32,931 nt of DNA from Flavobacteriia bacterium (GCA_947453545.1 CANGHE010000006.1:1-32931); one strand, 5' to 3'. Shown: positions 16,617-24,287, counted from the stretch's first letter. Translations and numbers: made by a program. Notes: generated by a model from the letters alone, not told the origin.

Positions 16617-17664
16617 TTCTGCCAAACGAAAAATTACAGTTGCAGTTACCGGTTTAAATGCCGTTGACAGTCCTGGGCCAGGAGTAGCTGTAATACGCGG
16701 AATCCGAGATTGTGAGGATTTTGACGTGCGAATCATAGGTCTTTCTTATGAATCGCTTGAGCCAGGGATCTATATGGAGGGAATCGCTGATAAAGTATAT
16801 CAAATTCCTTATCCAGCTGCAGGTACCGAAACATTATTAAGTAGAATAGAATACATCCATGCGATTGAAAAAATCGATGTAATTATTCCAAATTTTGATG
16901 CTGAACTACATAATTTCATTAAAATTTCACCACAATTAAAAGAGTTTGGTATTGCAACTTTTCTTCCTACAAATGAACAATTTGAATCAAGAGATAAGGT
17001 TAATTTATTCAAGTTTGGTGAAAAGCATGGTTTCTTGATTCCAAAAGATAAAACGATCTATGATTTAAGCGAACTTCCAGCAGTAGCAAAAGATTTTGGT
17101 TATCCTTTAGTTGTAAAAGGAAAATATTATGAAGCGACTGTGGCTTATACACTTGAACAAGCTCAAAAAGCTTTTCATAAATTAAATGCAAAATGGGGAT
17201 TACCTATTATTGTTCAAGAATTCATCTCTGGGACTGAAGTGAATATAGCAGCACTTGGAGACGGAGAAGGTAATACAATCTCAGCAGTACCAATGCGTAA
17301 ACTATTTATCACAGATAAAGGGAAAGCATGGGCAGGAATTACGTTGGAAGAACAATCGTTGATCGACTTAGCTGAAAAATTTATAAGCGCGACAAAATGG
17401 AGAGGTGGCTTTGAAATTGAAATCATGCGCACGCAAGATGGAAAGCCCTATATCATGGAAGTAAACCCTCGTTTCCCAGCATGGATTTATTTAACTGTTG
17501 GTGCAGGTCAAAATCAACCAGCTTCACTTGTTAAATTAGCATTAGGAGAAAAAGTTGTACCATACACTTCTTATGAAGTTGGGAAATTATTTATTCGATA
17601 TGCTTGGGATTTAATAACGGATGTCTCAGAATTTCAAAAAATATCTGCATTCGGAGAGCTTTAA
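16609..17664 (+). CDS. ATP-grasp enzyme, carbamoyl-phosphate-synthase (CarB) type
   Basis: 351 aa. An N-terminal Rossmann-like preATP-grasp domain (about 8-115, VAVTGLNAVDSPGPGVAVIRGIRD) is followed by an ATP-grasp domain: the ATP-binding Lys in PLVVKGKYYEA (K170), the hinge IIVQEFISGTE (E204), and the metal-binding residues in FEIEIM (about 268-273) and MEVNPRFPAW (E284, N286). Such enzymes activate a carboxylate or bicarbonate as an acyl phosphate and pass it to an amine, thiol or ammonia. The core resembles one half of CarB, without the allosteric or oligomerisation domains. The overlap with the PqqD-like gene suggests a complex that acts on a bound peptide or carrier. The substrate is unknown. 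It is followed by a 99-base gap before the decarboxylase gene. Confidence 0.88.
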   Translation: MTNSAKRKITVAVTGLNAVDSPGPGVAVIRGIRDCEDFDVRIIGLSYESLEPGIYMEGIADKVYQIPYPAAGTETLLSRIEYIHAIEKIDVIIPNFDAELHNFIKISPQLKEFGIATFLPTNEQFESRDKVNLFKFGEKHGFLIPKDKTIYDLSELPAVAKDFGYPLVVKGKYYEATVAYTLEQAQKAFHKLNAKWGLPIIVQEFISGTEVNIAALGDGEGNTISAVPMRKLFITDKGKAWAGITLEEQSLIDLAEKFISATKWRGGFEIEIMRTQDGKPYIMEVNPRFPAWIYLTVGAGQNQPASLVKLALGEKVVPYTSYEVGKLFIRYAWDLITDVSEFQKISAFGEL

Positions 17665-17720
17665 AAATTAATTAATATCAATTCTAGATAATCGATTTAC
17701 AACTAGTATGACCAAAGCCA

Positions 17721-17740
17721 GACTGAGCGGAGTCGAAGTC
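17721..17740. repeat. REP-like GC-rich element between the ATP-grasp and decarboxylase genes
   Basis: The 20 bases GACTGAGCGGAGTCGAAGTC stand out for GC content in an AT-rich gap and can fold (GACT..AGTC). From memory the sequence CTTCGACTCCGCTCAG, its reverse complement core, recurs as a short dispersed repeat in many bacterial genomes including Bacteroidota. Only one copy is visible here, so its repeat nature is recalled knowledge and not shown by this window. Confidence 0.5.
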
Positions 17741-17763
17741 AAATTCAATAAAAAACTATAACT

Positions 17764-19128
17764 ATGAAAACTGAAAAATTAAAATACGAACGTCCTGCTA
17801 TTCGCAAAATGAATACTGGGTTAATGAACAAATTCGGTACAAGAACTGAATATGCTCCTTTTACACACATTGATGGTGTTTCTGTGAAAGAGTTAATCAA
17901 TAAATATGGATCTCCATGTTTCGTTATCTCTGAAAGAACAATTCGTAAAACCTATCAAAATGCGGTAAGAGCTTTTAAAACGCGTTACCCTAAAGTACAA
18001 TTTGCGTGGAGTTATAAAACGAATTACATCGATGCTGTGTGTAATGTGTTTCACCAAGAAGGTTCATGGGCAGAGGTAGTTTCAATTTTTGAGTACACTA
18101 AAGCGATTCAAAATGGTGTTCCAGGAAATAAAATTATTTTTAATGGTCCAGAAAAAACGAAAGCAGATTTACAAGTGGCATTAGAAAACAATTCATATAT
18201 CCATATAGACCACTTTGATGAATTATATGATTTGATCGAATTGACACAAGAATTGAAAAAAACAGCTAAAGTTGCAATTCGAGTGAACATGGATACGGGT
18301 GTTTATCCAATGTGGGACCGTTTTGGATTCAACTATGAGTCTGGTCAAGCATGGAACGCAATCAATAAAATCATGGCTTCTGAGTATTTAGAAATGGTTG
18401 GTTTACACTGTCATATCGGAACGTTTATGTTAGATACAAATGCATATGCAATTGCTGCTGCAAAACTTTCTGATCTTGCTGTAAATATTAAATATGTATT
18501 TAACAAAACTATTCAATACCTAGATTTAGGTGGAGGTTTCCCTTCTGCTAACACTTTAAGAGGAGCTTATTTACCTGGACCAGATATGATTCCTTCCATT
18601 GACGAATTCGCTGAAGTTATCACGAATACGATCCTAAATTACGGGTTCAAAAAAGAAGATTTACCGTTATTGATCTTAGAAACTGGTCGTGCAATGATTG
18701 ATGATGCAGGTTATTTATTAGGTAGTGTAATTGCAAACAAACGTTTGTCAGATGGAAGAAGAGCTACCATTATGGATTTTGGTGTAAATATTTTATTCAC
18801 AGCATTCTGGTATGAGCATAAAATTACTCCTGCGCAAGAATTCTCTTCTCATACAGAAGATATGGTGTTATACGGACCATTATGTATGAATATTGATGTT
18901 GTTAGATCAAGTGTTACTTTACCAGCTTTAAATCGTGGGGATCATGTTGTAGTTCATAAAGTAGGTGCATATAACATGACACAATGGATGCAATTTATCG
19001 CCATGAGACCTAAGGTGGTATTAATTGACACTAATGGTGAATCACATGTAATTCGTGAAAATGAGACTGTTAAGACTATTACAGATCCAGAAAAAATGCC
19101 AGAACATTTAAAAACGTTTAATTTATAA
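17764..19128 (+). CDS. PLP-dependent group IV decarboxylase (DAP/ornithine/arginine decarboxylase fold)
   Basis: 454 aa. A TIM barrel with the PLP-binding Lys85 in FAWSYKTNY, HCHIGT (215-220, the HxHIGS motif), DLGGGFP (254-260, phosphate-binding glycine loop) and LETGRAM (305-311, EPGR motif). The C-terminal beta domain carries YGPLCMNIDVV with Cys374 and Asp378, the second half of the shared active site, and Tyr403 in GAYNMTQWMQF. All catalytic residues therefore look intact. The layout is closest to diaminopimelate decarboxylase (LysA), but the C-terminus is extended (RENETVKTITDPEKMPEHLKTFNL) and the gene sits in a non-lysine operon, so the substrate is probably another D- or L-amino-acid centre. 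It is cytoplasmic. The start at MKTEKLKYERPAI leaves an N-terminal extension of about 35 residues before the barrel. Confidence 0.88.
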   Translation: MKTEKLKYERPAIRKMNTGLMNKFGTRTEYAPFTHIDGVSVKELINKYGSPCFVISERTIRKTYQNAVRAFKTRYPKVQFAWSYKTNYIDAVCNVFHQEGSWAEVVSIFEYTKAIQNGVPGNKIIFNGPEKTKADLQVALENNSYIHIDHFDELYDLIELTQELKKTAKVAIRVNMDTGVYPMWDRFGFNYESGQAWNAINKIMASEYLEMVGLHCHIGTFMLDTNAYAIAAAKLSDLAVNIKYVFNKTIQYLDLGGGFPSANTLRGAYLPGPDMIPSIDEFAEVITNTILNYGFKKEDLPLLILETGRAMIDDAGYLLGSVIANKRLSDGRRATIMDFGVNILFTAFWYEHKITPAQEFSSHTEDMVLYGPLCMNIDVVRSSVTLPALNRGDHVVVHKVGAYNMTQWMQFIAMRPKVVLIDTNGESHVIRENETVKTITDPEKMPEHLKTFNL

Positions 19129-19137
19129 TATTGACGA

Positions 19138-21360
19138 ATGAATAATTGGCTTGCTATAGCTAAAAAATGGTTACTGTATAGCTTTGACACGATTGTCAAT
19201 AGCTATGCAGTAGTCTTTTTTTCAAATAACATTTGGTTCGGACTCTTATTGCTTTTGGCATCTTTTGTGGATCCTTTAGCTGGTGTATGCGGACTCATCG
19301 GTGTGATCGCTGCAAATGTATTTTCAAGAGTAATCGGATTAAACAAAGAATTCATTCGAAAAGGTTATCATGGTTATGATGCAATGCTTGTTTCCAGCGC
19401 TATAGCTCACTTTTATTCATTTAATCAGACTGTATTATTAGTGATCATTTGTGTAGGGATTTTTTCTACATTAATATCGTTTTTAGTTCATGGGATATTA
19501 CATAAATATAATTTACCCACGTTAAGTTTTCCTTTTTTAATTTCTATTTGGTTAGTTTTCAGTGCATTTCCTTCAATGCATACGATGCAAATTCATCCTG
19601 AACTCATTTATTCGTTGAATGAAAAACATAAAGCGACTGGTTTTACAATAACACATTGGTTGGAATTAATAGATAATATTGAAAGTCAATTGATTTCTTT
19701 TCCAAAAATTGTTTCGGTTTACTTCAAATCGCTCGCATCACTGTTTTTTCAATCTAACATACTTGCTGGATTATTAATCGCAATAGGTCTATTAATCTAT
19801 TCCAGAATTGCTTTTAGTCTATCGATACTTGGTTTTGTATCAGCTTATTTTTTCTATCCGATACTCGGAGGAGATGTAGCTGATTTTTACGAGAAATTTA
19901 TTGGTTTAAATTTTATTTTTCTGGCCATTGCAATTGGAGGAATCTATCTAATTCCAAGTCTCGCTAGTTATTTAATGAGCGTGATTTTAACACCTTTATT
20001 AATTATTGTCTTATTTGGTCTAAATCGAATATTATTTATGATTGGTTTAGCTCCTTATTCGTTGCCTTTTACATTGATTACAATCATGTTTTTGTATTTG
20101 TTAAATTTCAGAGTAACGATTAAGTTTTTACACCGTGTAATTCATCAGGAATTCAGTCCAGAAAAAAATTTATATAATTTTTTAAATGCAAATCACCGAA
20201 CACGTTTATTTAATTATTTTCCAATTCATGTACCTTTTTGGGGGGAGTGGATGGTTTCTCAAGCTCATGATGGTAAAATTACTCATATAGGAGAATGGAG
20301 TAAGGCATTAGACTTTATTATATTAGATCATGAAATGAAGTCGTATCAAAATCCTGGACTTGTCGTAGATGATTTTTATTGTTTTAATAAACCAGTCGTG
20401 GCATGTGCTGATGGTTACGTTGCAGCTATTTCAGATAATATTGAAGATAATGTTATTAATGGCAATAATACACTTCAAAACTGGGGTAATTCAATGGTTA
20501 TTTTTCATGCCGATGGATTGTATAGCCAGGTAAGTCACTTAAAAATGGGTTCTTTTAAATATGCTGTAGGTGATTTTGTGAAAAAAGGAGAAATTATAGC
20601 ATATTGTGGAAATTCAGGTCGATCACCAGAACCTCATATTCATTTTCAATTACAAGCTTCACCAATAATTGGGGCAAAAACACTTGATTTTCCTTTAGCA
20701 TACTATTTAAAAAGAACTTCTGTAGGTTTTGAATTGAAAACATTCTCTAAACCAAAAGATGGGGAATTTATTCAAGCTGTAGAAGGCAATCCTTTATTAA
20801 AATCAGCATTTGAATTTAATCCTGGATCAACTTATAATTGGAAAATAAATGAAAATGGAAAAGATACTCAAAATCAAAATTGGGAAGTTTTCACTGATAG
20901 TATAAATAATTCATATATCTATTGTCATACAACAAAAGCCATAGCATACTTTTATAATGATGGTAATATGCTTGTTTTTACAAGTTTTTATGGTACCAAA
21001 AAATCCTTATTATATCATTTTTATTTAGCACATTATAAATTAGTGTTAGGTTTTTATCAAAATCTGGAAATCGAAGAGAACTATCCAGTCGCTACAATTT
21101 TTTTAAAAGTGTTGAATATAATACAAGATTTTATTGCTCCATTTTACCGTTTTGTAAATTCTTCATTTAAAGTGAAATATACATATATAGATGATGTTAA
21201 CATTACGTCACAAATAACATTAACATCTTCTTCAGAAATTAAAGTAATGGGGTTTAAATCAAAAGCGTTTCAGTATACTACTCATTTGAAATTGAATAAA
21301 TTAGATGAGTTTATAGTTGAAACTTCTAAAACAAAAATTAGTGCATCATGCGTAAAATAA
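19138..21360 (+). CDS. Urea-transporter domain fused to an M23 metallopeptidase domain
   Basis: 740 aa. Residues about 20-330 are a urea-transporter-like membrane domain with roughly ten hydrophobic segments. The paired pore motifs of the two half-repeats can be seen as LPTLSFPFLISIWL (126-139) and APYSLPFTLITIM (305-317), together with RKGYHGYDAMLV (74-85). Residues about 370-525 are an M23 (LytM/lysostaphin type) domain with His383 and Asp392 in THIGEWSKALDF, PVVACADGYVAAI, His467 in VSHL, and the H500-I-H502 pair in EPHIHFQ, so the zinc site looks intact. Residues about 540-740 are of unknown function. M23 enzymes cut peptidoglycan cross-bridges in the periplasm. It starts nine bases after the decarboxylase gene and overlaps the next by 13 bases, so it is part of the operon. 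Confidence 0.85.
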   Translation: MNNWLAIAKKWLLYSFDTIVNSYAVVFFSNNIWFGLLLLLASFVDPLAGVCGLIGVIAANVFSRVIGLNKEFIRKGYHGYDAMLVSSAIAHFYSFNQTVLLVIICVGIFSTLISFLVHGILHKYNLPTLSFPFLISIWLVFSAFPSMHTMQIHPELIYSLNEKHKATGFTITHWLELIDNIESQLISFPKIVSVYFKSLASLFFQSNILAGLLIAIGLLIYSRIAFSLSILGFVSAYFFYPILGGDVADFYEKFIGLNFIFLAIAIGGIYLIPSLASYLMSVILTPLLIIVLFGLNRILFMIGLAPYSLPFTLITIMFLYLLNFRVTIKFLHRVIHQEFSPEKNLYNFLNANHRTRLFNYFPIHVPFWGEWMVSQAHDGKITHIGEWSKALDFIILDHEMKSYQNPGLVVDDFYCFNKPVVACADGYVAAISDNIEDNVINGNNTLQNWGNSMVIFHADGLYSQVSHLKMGSFKYAVGDFVKKGEIIAYCGNSGRSPEPHIHFQLQASPIIGAKTLDFPLAYYLKRTSVGFELKTFSKPKDGEFIQAVEGNPLLKSAFEFNPGSTYNWKINENGKDTQNQNWEVFTDSINNSYIYCHTTKAIAYFYNDGNMLVFTSFYGTKKSLLYHFYLAHYKLVLGFYQNLEIEENYPVATIFLKVLNIIQDFIAPFYRFVNSSFKVKYTYIDDVNITSQITLTSSSEIKVMGFKSKAFQYTTHLKLNKLDEFIVETSKTKISASCVK

Positions 21361-22754
21361 GTGTCTTATATGTAGCGTTATTGTTATCTACTTTGTCATT
21401 AGCACAAAGTAACAGTAAATTAAAAGAATCCTATGTCGATAGTACTTCTTATGTGTATTTTATGAAAGGGCAACATCCAGAGTTAGTCGCGCTGACAAAA
21501 AACGCATTATTATCGGGTATTGATTCGTATTATCTTAGGGTTAGAATTGGTGTTTCTTATTTTAATAAAAATGAATTTTATCTTGCCGCAATTCACTTAA
21601 GAAAGGCAGTAGAATTTTATCCGTCAGATATATACGCAAAAGAATTTTTATTCTATTCTTATCTGTACATGGAAAATATGGAAGAAGCAAAATTAATTAT
21701 TGCTAAAATGCCATTTACTTACCAAGCGGGGTACCGAAAATTGATCAAATTACAAAAATCCGTAGTTTTTGAATCGGGTTATCAGACTACTAGTTATTCA
21801 AATAACCAAGATTCAGCCGTTTTTTTGGCGAAAGATGTTACTGATACATCTTTACATGGAAATGGAGTATATGCTGTATCTGATCGTATGAAGTCTATTC
21901 AATACATTCAAATCGGAGGTGGTTATCCGATTTCTAAAAGAATGAAAGGTTATTCAGGTCTTTCATTAGTTAGAAATAACCGTGAAGAGCATGTTTATTC
22001 AAAAGATTATATATGGGACAATACAAAATTAGTCTATACCCCAAAAATCAAAGACACTCTTCATACATATACATTATCTCAATATCAAGTCTACTCGGGG
22101 GTTACGATAACATTGCCTCAACATTTTAATATATTAGTTGGCGGACAATATATGTATTACGATCAAAATAAATTGTATGCGAAGTATAATGAAACGTCAT
22201 TCAACTATAGTTATAAAGACAGTACAACATCACGAAGTAATTTTGTGAGTAATGTTTCTTTAACAAAATCATTTGGAAAATTTATTCCAATGTTAAGCTT
22301 TGGAGTAAATCGTATCGATGCTTATACAATAAACCAATATAATGCTCAGTCGAGTTATTTACCATTAGGTAATTTTAATCTCGTTTTAACAGGTGGTTTG
22401 GCTTTGTCAAAAGATAATTCAGGATCTAGAAATGTATATTATATTAAATTAGGAGGTAAGATAACAAATAACTTGTGGTATGATACTTATTTTTATGCTG
22501 GAAACTTGAAGAATTTTACGGAGGGGAATGGGTATGTTGTTTATAATATTTCAGATAAAATCACAATGAAGTCAGGAGTCAACTTAACTTATTACTTGAA
22601 TCAAAAGTTGAATTTTGGCTTGCGATATGATTTGTTAAAACGTGAATCATTGTATGATCGCTATTTTACATCAAACGGAATTTCAAAAGTAAAATCATAT
22701 TCTGATAATTATTTAAATCATTCATTAATTTTTAATGTTTTATGGAAGTTTTAG
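21348..22754 (+). CDS. Outer-membrane beta-barrel protein with N-terminal TPR region (YaiO-like)
   Basis: 468 aa. Signal peptide MRKISVLYVALLLSTLSLAQ, then about 110 residues of TPR-type helices (YLRVRIGVSYFNKNEFYLAAIHLRKAVEFYPSDIYAKEFLFYSYLYMENMEEAKLII), then from about residue 170 alternating aromatic and polar beta strands (QYIQIGGGYPISKRMKGYSGLSLV, FNILVGGQYMYYD) ending in LIFNVLWKF with the terminal Phe expected of an outer-membrane barrel. The arrangement resembles the YaiO family. It overlaps the upstream fusion gene and the downstream TPR gene by 13 bases each, so all three should be made in step. It would place a pore or docking barrel over the inner-membrane transporter and peptidase; this is inference. 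Confidence 0.78.
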   Translation: MRKISVLYVALLLSTLSLAQSNSKLKESYVDSTSYVYFMKGQHPELVALTKNALLSGIDSYYLRVRIGVSYFNKNEFYLAAIHLRKAVEFYPSDIYAKEFLFYSYLYMENMEEAKLIIAKMPFTYQAGYRKLIKLQKSVVFESGYQTTSYSNNQDSAVFLAKDVTDTSLHGNGVYAVSDRMKSIQYIQIGGGYPISKRMKGYSGLSLVRNNREEHVYSKDYIWDNTKLVYTPKIKDTLHTYTLSQYQVYSGVTITLPQHFNILVGGQYMYYDQNKLYAKYNETSFNYSYKDSTTSRSNFVSNVSLTKSFGKFIPMLSFGVNRIDAYTINQYNAQSSYLPLGNFNLVLTGGLALSKDNSGSRNVYYIKLGGKITNNLWYDTYFYAGNLKNFTEGNGYVVYNISDKITMKSGVNLTYYLNQKLNFGLRYDLLKRESLYDRYFTSNGISKVKSYSDNYLNHSLIFNVLWKF

Positions 22755-23362
22755 GAAAAAAAAGTGTCATAATATTAACATTTATTTTCATAGCATTCAG
22801 TCTATATTCACAATCAGATAATGCTATTCGAGATGCATTAAAAAAAAGTTATGATTCCGAATATCAGTTGAAATATCAGAAATCAATGGAAGATTTAATG
22901 GGAGTGTATGAGCCTACTTCCTATGAGTTGAATTTGAGGTTGGGTTGGTTAGCTTATAAAGCGGGTAAGTACACTGAATCTATTAGTTATTATAAAAAAT
23001 CTATTGCCAAAATGCCCTTAAGTATTGAAGCTAAATTAGGGGTTGTTTACCCACTAGGAGCATTGGAAAAATGGGATCAGGTTGTTGATAATTATTTAGC
23101 GATAGTTAAAATTGATACATATAACGCAACTGCAAATTATCGACTTGCTTTGATTTATTACAACAGAGGTGATTATGGTAATTCTTGGAAGTACATCCAA
23201 AAATATATCAATTTGTATCCTTTCGATTATGATGGTAATAGTTTGGCAGGTTGGATTAAATATAATGTAGGTAAAAAAGAGGAAGCATATGTTTTTTTTA
23301 AGAAAGCTATAATGGTAAACCCTTATGATACAAGCTTTAATAAAGTGCTAGGAGTAAAATAA
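22742..23362 (+). CDS. Periplasmic TPR protein, copy 1
   Basis: 206 aa. An N-terminal signal peptide (GKKSVIILTFIFIAFSLYSQ) and about five TPR motifs (e.g. LRLGWLAYKAGKYTESISYYKKSIAKMP, NYRLALIYYNRGDYGNSWKYIQKYINLYP, LAGWIKYNVGKKEEAYVFFKKAIMVNP). It is a clear paralogue of the next gene: both share the start (A/L)R.A.K.SY..EY.LKY, the central EKWD.V...Y.A...ID....A.NY/FRLA, and the YPF(D/N)(Y/F)DG..LAGWIKYN segment. TPR proteins dock partners; here probably the barrel protein encoded just upstream, whose gene it overlaps by 13 bases. No enzymatic motif is present. Confidence 0.83.
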   Translation: MEVLGKKSVIILTFIFIAFSLYSQSDNAIRDALKKSYDSEYQLKYQKSMEDLMGVYEPTSYELNLRLGWLAYKAGKYTESISYYKKSIAKMPLSIEAKLGVVYPLGALEKWDQVVDNYLAIVKIDTYNATANYRLALIYYNRGDYGNSWKYIQKYINLYPFDYDGNSLAGWIKYNVGKKEEAYVFFKKAIMVNPYDTSFNKVLGVK

Positions 23363-23394
23363 ATTAAATTAAATAATAATTAAAATCGAAAAGT

Positions 23395-24012
23395 ATGAAA
23401 AATGGAGTAAAAAAAATCGCAACAGTAGGTTTGTTTTCATTGGTTACAATTTTCTCATTCTCACAAAATGAAGCTGAATTGCGAAATGCATTCAAGCAAA
23501 GTTATGTTGATGAATATAATTTAAAATATGCTAAAGCTATTGAGGCACTGACCCCATATGCCAGTCTAAAAAGATATGAAATTCATGTTCGAATGGCTTG
23601 GCTATACTATTGTAATGCAAAATTTAGTGATGCAGCGGTGCATTATAAAAAAGCAGTAGAACTTTCGCCTAAAAGTTTAGAGGCAAGAATGGGGTATGTA
23701 TACACGCTAGCTTCTCAAGAAAAATGGGATTTAGTAATAGAACAATATAAAGCAGTTTTGGGGATAGACCCTACACATGCTGTTGCAAATTTTAATTTAG
23801 CTTCTATATACTTTAATCGCGCAGATTATAAATCGGCTTTACCTTATATCACTACATACATTAATTGTTACCCTTTTAATTTCGATGGTGTAAATTTAGC
23901 AGGTTGGATTAAGTATAATTTAGGAAGTAAAGATGAAGCTGTTTCTTATTTTAATAAAGCATTATTATTAGATCCAAGTTCAAAGTTATATGATTCTATA
24001 ATTAAAAGGTAA
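23395..24012 (+). CDS. Periplasmic TPR protein, copy 2 (paralogue of copy 1)
   Basis: 205 aa. A signal peptide (MKNGVKKIATVGLFSLVTIFSFSQ) is followed by TPR repeats (RMAWLYYCNAKFSDAAVHYKKAVELSP, NFNLASIYFNRADYKSALPYITTYINCYP, LAGWIKYNLGSKDEAVSYFNKALLLDP). Length and repeat order match copy 1, so the pair came from a tandem duplication that has since diverged. It is separated from copy 1 by 32 bases and is the last gene before the strong terminator at 24037. The function is presumably a protein-protein scaffold in the periplasm; the partner is unknown. Confidence 0.85.
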   Translation: MKNGVKKIATVGLFSLVTIFSFSQNEAELRNAFKQSYVDEYNLKYAKAIEALTPYASLKRYEIHVRMAWLYYCNAKFSDAAVHYKKAVELSPKSLEARMGYVYTLASQEKWDLVIEQYKAVLGIDPTHAVANFNLASIYFNRADYKSALPYITTYINCYPFNFDGVNLAGWIKYNLGSKDEAVSYFNKALLLDPSSKLYDSIIKR

Positions 24013-24036
24013 ATAGAAAATTTAAATTGATTATTC

Positions 24037-24066
24037 AAAGCTATCCAAATTTGGATAGCTTTTTTC
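24037..24066 (+). terminator. Rho-independent terminator closing the PqqD/ATP-grasp operon
   Basis: A perfect 26-base palindrome with arms AAAGCTATCCAAA and TTTGGATAGCTTT (24037-24062), followed by a T-rich run (TTTTCTTTT). It lies 24 bases after the last TPR gene. The symmetric stem could work on both strands. Confidence 0.92.
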
Positions 24067-24102
24067 TTTTTAAATTATGCCAAATTTATGCATAGTCCCC
24101 AA

Positions 24103-24144
24103 CTTTTGGTATTGATCCCTTTTGGTATTGATCCGTTATGATCC
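24103..24144. repeat. Short tandem repeat, 16-base unit (two exact copies plus a partial third)
   Basis: CTTTTGGTATTGATCC occurs at 24103-24118 and again at 24119-24134 with no mismatch, followed by GTTATGATCC (24135-24144), a degenerate partial copy. It lies between the operon terminator and the tRNA-Phe terminator, in about 100 bases with no gene. No function is assigned. Confidence 0.85.
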
Positions 24145-24166
24145 TTAATTAGAGGAAAATATTATC

Positions 24167-24199
24167 AAAAAAAAAAGGAAGACTTTTAATCTTCCTTTT
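24167..24199 (-). terminator. Terminator downstream of tRNA-Phe
   Basis: On the minus strand the arms AAAAGGAAGA (24199-24190) and TCTTCCTTTT (24182-24173) form a ten-pair stem around a seven-base loop, followed by a run of T (24172-24167 and beyond). It starts two bases after the tRNA 3' end. Confidence 0.88.
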
Positions 24200-24200
24200 G

Positions 24201-24273
24201 TGGGAGCGGAGGGAATCGAACCCCCGACACAAGGATTTTCAGTCCTTTGCTCTACCGACTGAGCTACGCTCCC
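24201..24273 (-). tRNA. tRNA-Phe (GAA anticodon)
   Basis: 73 bases on the minus strand. The acceptor stem GGGAGCG pairs with CGCTCCC, discriminator A; the D-arm has AGCTCAGTCGGTAGAGC; the anticodon arm is GGACTGAAAATCC with anticodon GAA; the T-arm is GGGGGTTCGATTCCC. CCA is not encoded (ACA follows), so it must be added after transcription. A promoter upstream and a hairpin terminator downstream make it a single-gene transcription unit. Confidence 0.98.
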
Positions 24274-24287
24274 CCGTTATCTGAGTG

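Noticed and set aside
17708-17761. 17-aa ORF just before the decarboxylase gene, a possible precursor or leader peptide
   Set aside because: It consists largely of the REP-like sequence read in one frame, has no conserved core pattern, and its start lies in non-coding-like sequence. Not supported as a gene.
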